DNA of 64,000 bases from G963676335 sp963676335. GTDB lineage: Bacteria > Pseudomonadota > Alphaproteobacteria > Rickettsiales > Rickettsiaceae. The notes under the pieces were generated by a model, which was given only the letters and a program-made list of their open reading frames with translations, had not been told where the DNA came from and made no database searches. Position 1 is the stretch's first letter, and each line of letters starts with the position of its first letter. The translations under genes and the position numbers were made by a program. The stretch is from positions 124,001 to 188,000 of the forward strand of contig OY781057.1 in NCBI GenBank assembly GCA_963676335.1. The letters run 5' to 3'. This document shows positions 19,808-30,049 of the stretch, piece after piece.

Positions 19808-20089
19808 CTAAAATATTAGATAAATTCCTAATTTCTCTCTAAAGAAAAGCAATACGATATATAAAGTGATATTTCCTAATATAAAGGATAAGATATACCA
19901 AAGGTATGTTGGTATTTTTGAATATGATCGTGTACTATAACTAGTAATTGGTTTTATATTAGCATTGGCAATAGGTTTAATATACCAAGTATACTCACAA
20001 CATGAACATTGAACTCGTTTTCCTGAGTGGCCTATTTGTTCAGTTGTTACACTAAAGCTAGTATTACAATTAGGGCAAGTGATAAACAT
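19808..20089 (-). CDS. MJ0042-type zinc-ribbon membrane protein
   Basis: The first 36 residues form a small zinc ribbon of the MJ0042/ZnR type, with CPNC at about 5-8 and CSCC at about 28-31, followed by the typical YTWYIKP. A single hydrophobic helix (about residues 67-83) follows. Alphaproteobacteria carry such proteins near division genes, with unknown exact role. It precedes ftsQ by nine bases and diverges from dapD. Confidence 0.8.
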   Translation of the reverse strand: MFITCPNCNTSFSVTTEQIGHSGKRVQCSCCEYTWYIKPIANANIKPITSYSTRSYSKIPTYLWYILSFILGNITLYIVLLFFREKLGIYLIF

Positions 20090-20139
20090 AATTAATTTAT
20101 AATAAATGATATAAAAGTATATTAGATTATATGTTGTTT

Positions 20140-20964
20140 ATGGAAAAGTATATTTTTGAAATTAATAGAATTTGGAATCAAATAGAGAATATTTTAATGG
20201 ATTCTGATTCATTAAAGTCTGCAAGAAATTTTATTGATAATATCATTTCTGAAATAGAGACTGGGAAAGAGAGGGCAAGCATTAGGATTAGTTCTGGTAT
20301 ATGGAAACCAAATAAATATTTAAAAAGTGCGATATTATTATATTTTCGATTAAATAATTGCAAGATAATTGATTGTGGGGATGTAAAATTTTTTGATAAG
20401 ATACCTCTAAGATTTCAAAATGAGGAAGATTATAATAGTTCTTTTGTTAGGATAGTTCCAGGAGGATATGTAAGGAAAGGAGTATATTTAGGAAAAGGCG
20501 TAGTAGTAATGCCATCATTTATTAATGTTGGTACTTATATAGATGACGACACGATGATTGATATGGGATCCTCAATTGGCTCATGTGTCCAAATTGGAAA
20601 AAATTGTCATATATCTGCTAATGTGGTTTTAGGGGGGGTATTAGAACCTCTAAATACTAATCCAGTGGTTATTGAAGATAATTGTTTTATAGGAGCAGGA
20701 TCTTGTATAGCTGAAGGCATTATAGTAGAAGAAGGGGCTGTTATTAGCACTGGAAATTTTATTAGTAACTCAACTAAAATAATCGATAGAAATACTGGAG
20801 AAATTTTTAGTGGAAGGATTCCTGCTTATTCAGTAGTAATCCCTGGTGTTTTGCCAAATAAAGATCCATTAAAACCGGGACTACAATGTAGCGTTATTGT
20901 TAAACGAGTTGATAAGGAGACACTAAAAAAAACATCTATAAACAATATTTTACGATTTTTTTAA
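20140..20964 (+). CDS. dapD: 2,3,4,5-tetrahydropyridine-2,6-dicarboxylate N-succinyltransferase
   Basis: DapD makes N-succinyl-2-amino-6-ketopimelate in the succinylase route to meso-diaminopimelate and lysine. The family's left-handed beta-helix of hexapeptide repeats is clear in the middle (GVYLGKGVVVMPSFINVGTY, then CHISANVVLGGVLEP and CFIGAGSCIAEGIIVEEGA). An ATG exists at 20131, but the start at 20140 (MEKYIFEINRIW) fits the family better. It faces lysC, the first enzyme of the same pathway, tail to tail. Confidence 0.95.
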   Translation: MEKYIFEINRIWNQIENILMDSDSLKSARNFIDNIISEIETGKERASIRISSGIWKPNKYLKSAILLYFRLNNCKIIDCGDVKFFDKIPLRFQNEEDYNSSFVRIVPGGYVRKGVYLGKGVVVMPSFINVGTYIDDDTMIDMGSSIGSCVQIGKNCHISANVVLGGVLEPLNTNPVVIEDNCFIGAGSCIAEGIIVEEGAVISTGNFISNSTKIIDRNTGEIFSGRIPAYSVVIPGVLPNKDPLKPGLQCSVIVKRVDKETLKKTSINNILRFF

Positions 20965-20987
20965 AAACACACCTTTCTTCTTCATTT

Positions 20988-22190
20988 CTATGTTTTCATT
21001 GAAAATAACTCTGCATGCAAAATTTTAATAACAAATTCTAGATGTTTTATATTTACAATGATATTTATTTTAGTAGGATTATTTATCAAAGCTATGATCT
21101 CAATATTATGAGATGATAACAATTGATATACATCATATATAATATTATTATTAATTCCTAAACCAACTATAGATATTAAAACTACTTCCGTATCAATCTT
21201 ATAATTAATATTGTTAATAGATTCCAACATTACACATAATTTACCTAAATCATTAAGAGACACAACTGTTAATAACTGTTTGTCAATATATGTAATTAAA
21301 TTAGTAGCAATATTCTGATTCATAAAATTTTTAAAAATTATATCTATAAATTCCACTTTTTTACATTCCATTTGAAACATTATAATGTTGTTATCATAAG
21401 TTATTCCTGTAATTTTTGTTTCTTCCATAGTTTGTTCTTGATTATAAATCATAGTGTTATTGTTATTGGTAAATGAAGATATAATACGTATAGAAATATT
21501 ATATTTTATAGCAAGTGATACTGCTCTTGGATGAATTATTTTAGCACCAAAACTAGCAAAATTTAACATTTCCATAGAATCAATGATAGGGATATGCTTG
21601 GCTTCTTTAATTAATCTTGGATCAGCTGTAAACACCCCTTCTACATCAGTATATATATCACACCTAATAGCATTTAAAGAAGCTGCTAATGCTACCGCAG
21701 TAGTATCAGATCCCCCACGTCCTAATGTCGTAATTCTATTATCTATAGTAACACCTTGAAACCCAGTAATAACTGGGATAATATTAGCTTTGATATAATT
21801 CAACAATATACTTGTATCTATTTGCTTAATTAATGCAGTACTAAAAGAATCATTTGTTATAATAGGAATTTGCCACCCTTGTAAAGATTTTGCAACAATA
21901 CCATATCGCTGCAATGCCAATGATAATAACCCTGCAGTAACATTTTCTCCACTGCTTAATACAGCATCGTACTCTTCTATTTCTTGTTTCAATGTTAATT
22001 TTGATATATCTAAACAATAACTAATCAATTGATTGGTTACTCCAGACATAGCTGATACAACAACTACCACAGACTTTCCTTGATCTAATGTTTGTTTTAT
22101 AACCTCAGAAACATGAATAATTCTATCAATATTTGCTACAGAAGTTCCTCCAAATTTTTGTACAATAATATTGTTCATAAGAATTTTCAA
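20988..22190 (-). CDS. lysC: Aspartokinase
   Basis: Aspartokinase phosphorylates aspartate at the entry to the DAP/lysine/threonine pathway. The kinase domain opens with VQKFGGTSVANIDRI and contains GFQGVTIDNRITTLGRGGSDTTAVALAA. Two ACT domains at the C-terminus (about residues 265-400) would bind the feedback inhibitor. The length of 400 residues is typical. The true start may be Met 5 (MNNIIVQKF). The start overlaps the mrdA stop by four bases. Confidence 0.95.
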   Translation of the reverse strand: MKILMNNIIVQKFGGTSVANIDRIIHVSEVIKQTLDQGKSVVVVVSAMSGVTNQLISYCLDISKLTLKQEIEEYDAVLSSGENVTAGLLSLALQRYGIVAKSLQGWQIPIITNDSFSTALIKQIDTSILLNYIKANIIPVITGFQGVTIDNRITTLGRGGSDTTAVALAASLNAIRCDIYTDVEGVFTADPRLIKEAKHIPIIDSMEMLNFASFGAKIIHPRAVSLAIKYNISIRIISSFTNNNNTMIYNQEQTMEETKITGITYDNNIIMFQMECKKVEFIDIIFKNFMNQNIATNLITYIDKQLLTVVSLNDLGKLCVMLESINNINYKIDTEVVLISIVGLGINNNIIYDVYQLLSSHNIEIIALINNPTKINIIVNIKHLEFVIKILHAELFSMKT

Positions 22191-23968
22191 GAAAACAGAG
22201 TTAAAAATATTTCTTTAGCGATAGGTGCCGCAACACCTGCCCCACCTCCTCCATGTTCAACTAAAATAGTTGCTGAATATTTGGGATTTATTACAGGCGC
22301 ATAACCTACAAAAAATGCATGATTGCGATATTTCCAGTCAGTCGTATTTAAGTTAAAATTATCAGTAACCTTTTTTTTAGCTTTAACTTGAGCTGTTCCA
22401 GTTTTACCAGCGAATTGATGATCTGCGTCATCAATACGACTTAAATAACCAGTCCCTCCTGGAGCATTAACAACTTTATTTAGTCCTTCCTTAATCACAT
22501 TTAAATATTCTTCTTCTATAGATAAATTTTCATATGTATTTTTATCTTTTTTTAATAACGTAAAATTCCACAACTTATTACTAGCAATTGCTGTAATTAA
22601 TTTAGATAATTGTATTAGTGTAACTAAAGTAAATCCTTGACCAATGGACAAATTAAAACTATCTCCTAAATTCCATTTATAGTGAAATATTTTTTTTTTC
22701 CAATCGATAGATGGAACGAACCCCTTAGCTTCATTAGGTAAATCTATATTAGTAATGTCTCCTAAGCCTAATAAATGCGCGGTATCAACGATAATTTCAG
22801 GTCCTATCATTTTTACAATTTGATACATATAGCAATTACACGAATGCTTTATCGCGTTAACCATGTCTAGAACCCCATGTCCATTACGATACCAACAATT
22901 GAATGAATGATTTTCAATCGTAATTTTTCCATAACAAGGTAATAATGTATTTTTTTTTACCCCAGCTCGTAAAGCAGCTAAAATAGTGACTATTTTAAAA
23001 ATAGATCCAGGAGGATACTGAGATTGAATAGGCTTATGAATCAAAGGTTTTAAAGGATCGGTTAAAAGATTTTTCCAATAAGACATTATTATCTTATTAT
23101 TTAAATAATTTACATTAAATGTTGGTTTAGATACTAATGCTAGTATATTTCCTGTATTCACATTTGTAATAATAGCACTACTACACCCCTCTTGAGGAAG
23201 TATGTTATTATATATATATGACTGCAACCCTAAATCTAATGTTAAATACAAATTTTCTCCTGGAATACTGGATTTTGTAGATAATTCTCTTACGCTTTTT
23301 CCATAAGCATTAACTTCAACTTTTCTAACACCAAAATTTCCATGCAATTTCGTTTCATAATATTTTTCTATACCAGATTTTCCTATATACAAGTCTATAA
23401 GATTAATATTTATATTTTTTTGCTCTTGTTCATTAATTAATCCAGTATATCCAACAATATGACTAATAGAATATTCTTCTGGATAATAACGATTATACCC
23501 CACATCAATATAGATATTAGTAAAATATTCAATATTTTTCTCTATTAGTATTACTTGATCCCAAGAAATATCTTGCAATATAATTATATGAGTATTTTTA
23601 TATCCTTTTTTTATTTTTTGTACCATCAAATCTTGTTGCTCTACTGTAAAATTAAGTAACTTACACAAATTTTCAATAATTTGTATATAATTACTATTGC
23701 TTTGAAGATCAATTATAACTAAAAAACATTTCTTATTTATAGCTAATTCCTTACCTTGATAATCAAATATTTGTCCTCTTTTTGGTATAATTGGAATAAA
23801 TTTAATTCTATTTTTATCAGATAATGTCTTATATTCATTTGTACGAAATATTTGTAAATACCCTAACCTTAATAAAAGGGTAATAAAAAAAATACTTTTA
23901 GTAGTTAGTAAAATAAATGATCTACGATCTATTAATTGATTATGATTTTTAATCCAATCTCTAAACAT
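22187..23968 (-). CDS. mrdA: Penicillin-binding protein 2 (elongasome transpeptidase)
   Basis: PBP2 cross-links peptidoglycan during cell elongation with MreB/MreC and RodA. The 593-residue protein has an N-terminal transmembrane helix (about 20-42), a dimerisation domain, and the transpeptidase domain with YPPGSIFKIVTILAAL (SxxK serine), the SCN triad and FAGKTGTAQVKA (KTG). The C-terminus ends with the usual HGGGGAGVAAPIAKEI. It overlaps lysC, an unusual link that joins wall precursor supply to wall assembly. Confidence 0.95.
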   Translation of the reverse strand: MFRDWIKNHNQLIDRRSFILLTTKSIFFITLLLRLGYLQIFRTNEYKTLSDKNRIKFIPIIPKRGQIFDYQGKELAINKKCFLVIIDLQSNSNYIQIIENLCKLLNFTVEQQDLMVQKIKKGYKNTHIIILQDISWDQVILIEKNIEYFTNIYIDVGYNRYYPEEYSISHIVGYTGLINEQEQKNININLIDLYIGKSGIEKYYETKLHGNFGVRKVEVNAYGKSVRELSTKSSIPGENLYLTLDLGLQSYIYNNILPQEGCSSAIITNVNTGNILALVSKPTFNVNYLNNKIIMSYWKNLLTDPLKPLIHKPIQSQYPPGSIFKIVTILAALRAGVKKNTLLPCYGKITIENHSFNCWYRNGHGVLDMVNAIKHSCNCYMYQIVKMIGPEIIVDTAHLLGLGDITNIDLPNEAKGFVPSIDWKKKIFHYKWNLGDSFNLSIGQGFTLVTLIQLSKLITAIASNKLWNFTLLKKDKNTYENLSIEEEYLNVIKEGLNKVVNAPGGTGYLSRIDDADHQFAGKTGTAQVKAKKKVTDNFNLNTTDWKYRNHAFFVGYAPVINPKYSATILVEHGGGGAGVAAPIAKEIFLTLFS

Positions 23969-23992
23969 TATTAGTCTTTTTAAATATATAAT

Positions 23993-26851
23993 TTATTTAT
24001 ATTTTTTAAGAAATTGTCCAGTTAAACTATTTTTGTTATCTATAATTTCTTGAAGTGTACCGCTTGCAACAATCTGCCCCCCCTCTTCTCCTCCTTCTGG
24101 ACCTATATCTATAATATAATCAGCTGTTTTTATAACATCTAAGTTATGTTCTATAATTAATAAAGTATTTCCTAAATTTACTAATTTATATAAAATTTCT
24201 AACAATTTTTTTATATCATTAATATGAAGCCCTGTTGTTGGTTCATCTAATATGTATAATGTTTTACTAGTTGATTTTTTAGCTAATTCTTTAGCTAATT
24301 TAATACGCTGTGCCTCTCCCCCAGATAACGTTGTAGCTGGTTGTCCTAAAGTAATATACCCTAATCCTACTTCCTGCAAAATCAATATTTTATCGTAAAT
24401 ACTAGGAACGGAATAAAAAAATATTGCGGCATCATCTACAGTCATAGATAATACATCCGAAATAGACTTTTCTTTATATTTTATTTCTAAAGTTTCTTCA
24501 TTATAACGCTTACCTTTGCAAAGATCACATTTTACATATACATCATGTAAAAAATGCATTTCAATTTTAATTAATCCATCTCCTTGACACGCCTCACATC
24601 TTCCACCTCTAACATTAAATGAAAATCTACCAATATTATATCCTTTAGCTTTTGATTCAGGTAAACTTGCAAACCAATCTCGTATAGGCATAAAAATTCC
24701 AGTATAAGTAGCTGGATTCGATCTAGGTGTCCGACCAATGGCAGACTGGTCTATATCAATAATTTTATCTATCGCCTCCCATCCAATAATCTCTGAAAAC
24801 TGTCTAGGAACTATTTTATTATTACGATCTAACTTTTTTAATATTGCTGGATATAATGTATCTAAAATTAATGTAGACTTTCCACTACCAGATACACCGG
24901 TTATAGCAGTAAATTTTCCTAAAGGTATTTTTATTTGAACATTCTTTAAATTATTCCCGCATGCACCTTTTAAAGTAATAAATTTATCTACTAATCCTTG
25001 CTTAATTGAAGTTGGTATTGAAATAATTTTCTTTTTACTTAAATATTGACCAGTAAGACTATCATTTGTATTTTTAACATCTTCAACACTTCCTATCGCT
25101 ACAATTTTTCCTCCATGTATTCCAGCCCCAGGCCCCATATCTATAATAAAATCAGAAGCTAAAATTGTTTCTTCGTCATGCTCTACAACTAAAACAGTAT
25201 TTCCTAAATCTCTCAATTTTTTTAATGTTTCAATTAATTTCATATTATCTCTTTGATGGAGCCCTATTGAAGGTTCATCCAATACATAAAGAACTCCACT
25301 TAACCCGCATCCTATTTGAGAAGCTAAACGAATACGTTGACTTTCTCCACCAGATAAACTTGAAGATTCTCGAGCGATAGTTAAATAACTAACTCCAACA
25401 TCACACAAAAATGATAACCTTGCAATAATTTCTTTTAAAATTTTTTTTGCTATATATTGTTGCCTTTCAGATAAATGATTATTTAAATCTGAAAACCATA
25501 CTTTCGCATCTTTTATGGATAATTTAGATACTTCCCCTATATGCATACCAGCTATCTTAATACATAGTGACTCAGCTTTAAGTCTATATCCATTGCAATG
25601 ACTGCAAATCTGTTCAATTTTATACTTATTTAACTCTTCTTGTAACTGATTATTTTCTACTATAGAATATTTTTCTTCTAGACTTTTAATTAATCCACCA
25701 AAAGGTTTTTTGCAATCTTTTCCTTTACTTAAATAATCTTGATATATAAATTCAATTTCATCATCTCCTGATCCAAAAAACAATATTTGTTGTATATCTT
25801 TAGAAATTGTATCAAATGGCTGACACAAATCGAATTTATAATGTTTTGCTAAACACAATAAAGTATCTAAAAAGTGCTTAGATGTATTTTTAGCCCAAGG
25901 CAAAATTGCTCCTTCATTAATACTTAAATTGCCATTAAGCACTATTAAATCTTTTGAAAACACCATTTCTTTACCACTACCATTACAATAAGAACATGCG
26001 CCAAATGGACTATTAAAAGAAAATATACGCGGTTCTATTTCTGACAATTGGAAACCAGAAACTGGACAAGCATATTTTTCAGATAAAATTATTTTTTCTC
26101 CTACTTTATGAGTAGTGTCTTCATTCACTAGCTTAACGATTTGAATACAGATAATACCGTTAGATAATCTTATTCCAGTTTCTATGCTTTTTATTAACCT
26201 ATCTCTCAAATCTTCAGATATAATTAAACGATCAATAATTACTTCAATATTATTATGTTTGTTCCTATCTATCTTATCTAAATCATCAATAGTATATATT
26301 GTTTCATTAATAATTACCTCCTCCATTCCCTGTTTTTTTAATAACATTAACTCTTTTCTAAACTCCCCCTTTGCTCCTCTTGCAATTGGTGATAATATAT
26401 ATATCGTTGTTCCGACAGGAAGCATAAATACTTGGTCTACCATTTCGCTAATAGTCTGACTTTGAATTGGAAGTCCTGTAGCTGGAGAGAATGGAACCCC
26501 TACGCGGGCAAAAAGTAATCTTAGATAATCATATATTTCTGTTATAGTTCCAACTGTAGATCGTGAGTTTTTAGCAATAGTTTTTTGCTCAATAGCGATA
26601 GGAGGAGGAAGATTATATATTGCATCAATATCTGGTTTATCCTGCAAATGTAAAAATTGTCTAGCATAAGCTGTTAAATTTTCTACATATCGTCTTTGTC
26701 CTTCAGCGTATAATGTATTAAATGCTAAAGAGGATTTACCTGAACCACTTGGACCAGTAACAATGATTAATGAATTTTTAGGAATATCTACATCAATATT
26801 TTTCAAATTATGCTCTCTAGCACCTCTAACTAAAATATGGTTTATTTGCAT
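23993..26851 (-). CDS. uvrA: Excinuclease ABC subunit A
   Basis: UvrA is the damage-recognition ATPase of nucleotide excision repair. The 952-residue protein has two ABC modules: Walker A GPSGSGKSS near residue 33 and GVSGSGKST in the second half, with signature motifs SSLSGGESQRI and TTLSGGEAQRI. Zinc modules show CSYCNGSGKE, CSHCNGYRL and CEACQGDGLI/CDLCKGKRY. Length and order are normal. It diverges from ssb, another repair gene. Confidence 0.98.
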   Translation of the reverse strand: MQINHILVRGAREHNLKNIDVDIPKNSLIIVTGPSGSGKSSLAFNTLYAEGQRRYVENLTAYARQFLHLQDKPDIDAIYNLPPPIAIEQKTIAKNSRSTVGTITEIYDYLRLLFARVGVPFSPATGLPIQSQTISEMVDQVFMLPVGTTIYILSPIARGAKGEFRKELMLLKKQGMEEVIINETIYTIDDLDKIDRNKHNNIEVIIDRLIISEDLRDRLIKSIETGIRLSNGIICIQIVKLVNEDTTHKVGEKIILSEKYACPVSGFQLSEIEPRIFSFNSPFGACSYCNGSGKEMVFSKDLIVLNGNLSINEGAILPWAKNTSKHFLDTLLCLAKHYKFDLCQPFDTISKDIQQILFFGSGDDEIEFIYQDYLSKGKDCKKPFGGLIKSLEEKYSIVENNQLQEELNKYKIEQICSHCNGYRLKAESLCIKIAGMHIGEVSKLSIKDAKVWFSDLNNHLSERQQYIAKKILKEIIARLSFLCDVGVSYLTIARESSSLSGGESQRIRLASQIGCGLSGVLYVLDEPSIGLHQRDNMKLIETLKKLRDLGNTVLVVEHDEETILASDFIIDMGPGAGIHGGKIVAIGSVEDVKNTNDSLTGQYLSKKKIISIPTSIKQGLVDKFITLKGACGNNLKNVQIKIPLGKFTAITGVSGSGKSTLILDTLYPAILKKLDRNNKIVPRQFSEIIGWEAIDKIIDIDQSAIGRTPRSNPATYTGIFMPIRDWFASLPESKAKGYNIGRFSFNVRGGRCEACQGDGLIKIEMHFLHDVYVKCDLCKGKRYNEETLEIKYKEKSISDVLSMTVDDAAIFFYSVPSIYDKILILQEVGLGYITLGQPATTLSGGEAQRIKLAKELAKKSTSKTLYILDEPTTGLHINDIKKLLEILYKLVNLGNTLLIIEHNLDVIKTADYIIDIGPEGGEEGGQIVASGTLQEIIDNKNSLTGQFLKKYK

Positions 26852-26948
26852 AAAAATTATTTTAATTTTTTTTTTGTAAAAACTGGTAGAATTATATTCG
26901 TTTTCGAGTTACTATATCAATAGATATGATTATTTAAATGAGGTGATA

Positions 26949-27386
26949 ATGGCTTTAGGTTTAAACAAAGTAATTTTAATTGGTAATGTTGGAAAAGATC
27001 CTGAATTTCGGAATGTGTCTGATGGAGGAAAACAATTAGCAGTTTTTAGTTTTGCTACAACTGAATCTTGGCGGAATAAGGCTAATGGAGAAAAAAAAGA
27101 ATCCACAGAATGGCATAGAATTGTTGTATTTAATGATGGACTTGTTGAAATCATAAAACAATATGTTAAAAAAGGAACTAAATTGTACATTGAAGGTAGT
27201 TTAAAAACTAGAAAATGGGTTGATTCAAATGGTCAAGAAAAATTTACTACTGAAGTAGTTTTACAAAACTATAATGCTGTATTCATTTTACTTGATAATA
27301 AAGCTTCTCCTGGGGAAGATAGAACACATAATTACAATGGATATAATGCCGTTACTCAGGAGCTAAACGATGAAATACCTTTTTAG
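26949..27386 (+). CDS. ssb: Single-stranded DNA-binding protein
   Basis: SSB coats single-stranded DNA during replication and repair. The OB fold begins ALGLNKVILIGNVGKDPEF and continues through VVFNDGLVEIIKQYVKKGTKLYIEG. The acidic C-terminal tip NDEIPF, which binds partner proteins, is intact. I place the start at the ATG at 26949 rather than the in-frame GTG at 26943, because GAGGTGAT just upstream is an excellent ribosome-binding site. The linker is short, giving 145 residues. The stop overlaps the next gene by 17 bases. Confidence 0.96.
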   Translation: MALGLNKVILIGNVGKDPEFRNVSDGGKQLAVFSFATTESWRNKANGEKKESTEWHRIVVFNDGLVEIIKQYVKKGTKLYIEGSLKTRKWVDSNGQEKFTTEVVLQNYNAVFILLDNKASPGEDRTHNYNGYNAVTQELNDEIPF

Positions 27387-28212
27387 TAAAAAAATATTAA
27401 TTTTAGCAATTGGATTAATACTCGCAAGTTGCAATGGATATAATTTCAAAGCAAAATTTGCAGATTCTCAGGCAGAAAAAAATAATTTTGTAAAAAAATT
27501 AGTAAAGGGTGGTGATTTTTGGTTAGTTACTTATCAAAAAATCACAGATCCACTTTTACCATTTGTGTTTTATATAGAAGGAGATGGTAAAGCTTTTTTA
27601 AACAAATATACTTTATCTGATAATCCCACTCCTAGTAATCCAATACTATATTTAGCAATATTAGATTCTAGACCTAACGTTGTATATATGGCACGGCCTT
27701 GCCAATTTTTTAGCACTACCCAAATGCAAACATTAAATCCGTATTGTAATGCTCATTATTGGACTAACAAAAGAATGTCTCAAGAAGTAATTACTTCTAT
27801 GAACGATGCTATAAAAACCATTAGTGGAGGACGTAATGCTATAGATTTAATAGGATATTCAGGAGGTGGCGGCATAGCCGTTTTGATAGCAGCTAATAAT
27901 AGCAATGTAAAAAGTATTGTTACTATAAATGGAAATCTAAATCATAATATGTTTAATAAAAAGCACAACACTCCTCCATTGATAGACTCTCTTAATCCAA
28001 TTAATTATGCTACCAAAATCAGAAATATTCCTCAGTTGCATTTATCTGGTGGAAGGGATACCGCTGTGCCTCCTTTTATTGTCGAGAGCTTTGTTAAAGC
28101 TTCAAATTCTTATTGTGTACATCAAGAAATTATACCAGATGCTACTCATCAAAAAGGATGGAAAAAAGTATGGCCATACTTTTTAAGTAGAATGCCTATA
28201 AAGTGTTACTAA
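27370..28212 (+). CDS. Alpha/beta-hydrolase lipoprotein
   Basis: The N-terminus is a lipoprotein signal (KKILILAIGLILASC) with the lipidated Cys at about residue 21. The mature part is an alpha/beta hydrolase: the nucleophile elbow LIGYSGGGGIAVLIA is at about 162, a likely acid Asp lies in SGGRDTAVPP, and the His is in DATHQKGWKK. The substrate is unknown; an esterase or lipase role at the inner or outer membrane is inferred. The gene overlaps the ssb C-terminus by 17 bases in another frame. Confidence 0.75.
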   Translation: MKYLFSKKILILAIGLILASCNGYNFKAKFADSQAEKNNFVKKLVKGGDFWLVTYQKITDPLLPFVFYIEGDGKAFLNKYTLSDNPTPSNPILYLAILDSRPNVVYMARPCQFFSTTQMQTLNPYCNAHYWTNKRMSQEVITSMNDAIKTISGGRNAIDLIGYSGGGGIAVLIAANNSNVKSIVTINGNLNHNMFNKKHNTPPLIDSLNPINYATKIRNIPQLHLSGGRDTAVPPFIVESFVKASNSYCVHQEIIPDATHQKGWKKVWPYFLSRMPIKCY

Positions 28213-28367
28213 AAAATTATTTAACGACTTTATGTTGAGTTTATAATTTCAATAAATTTTCAATTCTCATTCTCAGTTACATACCTAATAATCTAAAAAC
28301 TAGTTTGAACTTTTTCTTACGCTATGATAGCTTTACATTGTTAATAAATTAAAGGGTTAATTACAAA

Positions 28368-29276
28368 ATGCGGTTTTATCCTCTGCGCTTAATACCTGAC
28401 AATGCTAATATTAATTTGATAAGTTATAAAAATTTTTATTTCATTCTTTCCGCTTTCCTAACAATAGTTAGTATTTTTTTTGTATCCTATAAAAGCTTTA
28501 ATTATGGAATTGACTTTATAGGCGGAATTAGTATAGAAATAAAATCTAATGATGAATTTGATGTTGCTCATATGCGTAAAATTTTAAATTCATTAGATAT
28601 TGGAGAAATAGTCATACAAAATCTAGGAAATAATTATAATTTATCAATTCGAGTTGCTACAAAAGGAGATGCTAATATTTCAAATGTTACAGAAATTATA
28701 AAAAAATCATTAAGTCAAAATATAAAAAACAATATTATTTATAGAACAGTTAATTTTGTTGGCCCTCAGGTAGGAAAGCAGTTAATTCAAGATGGAATTA
28801 TATCTTTAACCCTAGCTTTTATCGCTATTATGATATATATTTGGTTTCGTTTTGAATGGCAATTTGGGATAGGGGTATTGATTACTTTACTACACGATTG
28901 TATTGTGTGTTTAGGATTTATGAGTATAACTTGGTTAGATTTTAATCTAAGCACTGTAGCAGCTATTTTAACTATCATAGGCTATTCCGTAAATGACTCT
29001 GTAGTGATTTATGATCGTATTCGTGAAAATTTTCGTAAATTTTCTAAGCTAGAAGCTGATAAGGTAATTAATCGTAGTGTAAATGAAACCTTATCTAGAA
29101 CAATACTTACTATATTAACTACATTAATTGCTGATCTTGCACTAATTATATTCGGGGGAGAAGCGATTAGAAGCTTTAGTGTGTTAATATTTTTTGGTGT
29201 TATAATGGGTACTTATTCTTCAATTTTTATATCTGCTACCATTTTAACGCTTTTTAAGTTAGATAGATTTCGTTAA
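28368..29276 (+). CDS. secF: Protein translocase subunit SecF
   Basis: SecF works with SecD to pull exported proteins across the inner membrane using the proton gradient. The 302-residue protein has an N-terminal helix (about 20-42) followed by YGIDFIGGISIEIK, the periplasmic P4 domain, then five helices with GVLITLLHDCIVCLGF and AILTIIGYSVNDSVVIYDRI, the conserved SecF block. A run of A/T bases and no strong hairpin separates it from the previous gene. secD is not in the window. Confidence 0.96.
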   Translation: MRFYPLRLIPDNANINLISYKNFYFILSAFLTIVSIFFVSYKSFNYGIDFIGGISIEIKSNDEFDVAHMRKILNSLDIGEIVIQNLGNNYNLSIRVATKGDANISNVTEIIKKSLSQNIKNNIIYRTVNFVGPQVGKQLIQDGIISLTLAFIAIMIYIWFRFEWQFGIGVLITLLHDCIVCLGFMSITWLDFNLSTVAAILTIIGYSVNDSVVIYDRIRENFRKFSKLEADKVINRSVNETLSRTILTILTTLIADLALIIFGGEAIRSFSVLIFFGVIMGTYSSIFISATILTLFKLDRFR

Positions 29277-29283
29277 ATATAGG

Positions 29284-29772
29284 TTGAAACCATAACCCCA
29301 ATACACCGTTTTAAAGTTGATAAATTAATACGCGATAAACTGCCTGAGATTATGCGAGCATCTGGTATCCAAGTGTTTGAACGGATTATGGAAAAAGAAG
29401 AATATCTAAAAAGATTAAAAGATAAACTACTTGAAGAAGCAAAAAAAGCAGTAGACAGTGTATCCTGAAGGATAAATACGCAAAAAATTGGCAGATTTAT
29501 TAGAGGTAATGTTAGCCCTACTTAAAACTTATGTAATTGAACTTGCAGACCTCAAACACGTTGCGAATCAAAAAATGGCAGAAAAAGGTGGTTTTGAAGC
29601 TAGAATTTATAATGCTTTTGTTGAGATAAATGCAGATAATTCCAACCTGGGGTATTATAAATCTCGTCCAAATAAATATCCTGAATTGAAATTTATTTTT
29701 TTTCGGACATGCTGCTACTACGTATCATTTTACAAAATTAGTAAAAAAAATATTTCAATATTATATATATAA
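29284..29772 (+). pseudogene. MazG-like house-cleaning NTP pyrophosphatase, frameshifted
   Basis: One frame from about 29292 reads FKVDKLIRDKLPEIMRAS and EEYLKRLKDKLLEEAKKAV, then stops at about 29466. A second frame from 29488 continues KLADLLEVMLALLKTYVIEL and MAEKGGFEARIYNAF. Together they match the all-alpha MazG-superfamily pyrophosphohydrolases of the COG4997 kind, which clear abnormal nucleotides. The EE and E..D metal-binding residues are still visible, but the frame break and missing start suggest decay. The C-terminal 30 residues look like non-homologous read-through. The following stretch to 30049 holds no gene I can see. Confidence 0.65.
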
Positions 29773-30049
29773 TAGGTGTGACGTTTGTGTATAGTCATAC
29801 AGTGTGGGCACCTCCTTAGCGACGTGATTTTTTCAGGCTTTGTAATAACTTTAACTAACCTCATATTATATCTAATATTATTTGGTAGCAAAAAATAAGA
29901 TATTGAAAAAAATATAAGACGTGAAGTTCCATTAACACTATGAAAAATATTATAACAAAAATAAGGTACAAATCTCCATTAAATTTTATTTTGAATATTA
30001 TTTTTTAGTTTTAATTTTTAAAAAATTATTGTAATCTAATAAGAAAGAA

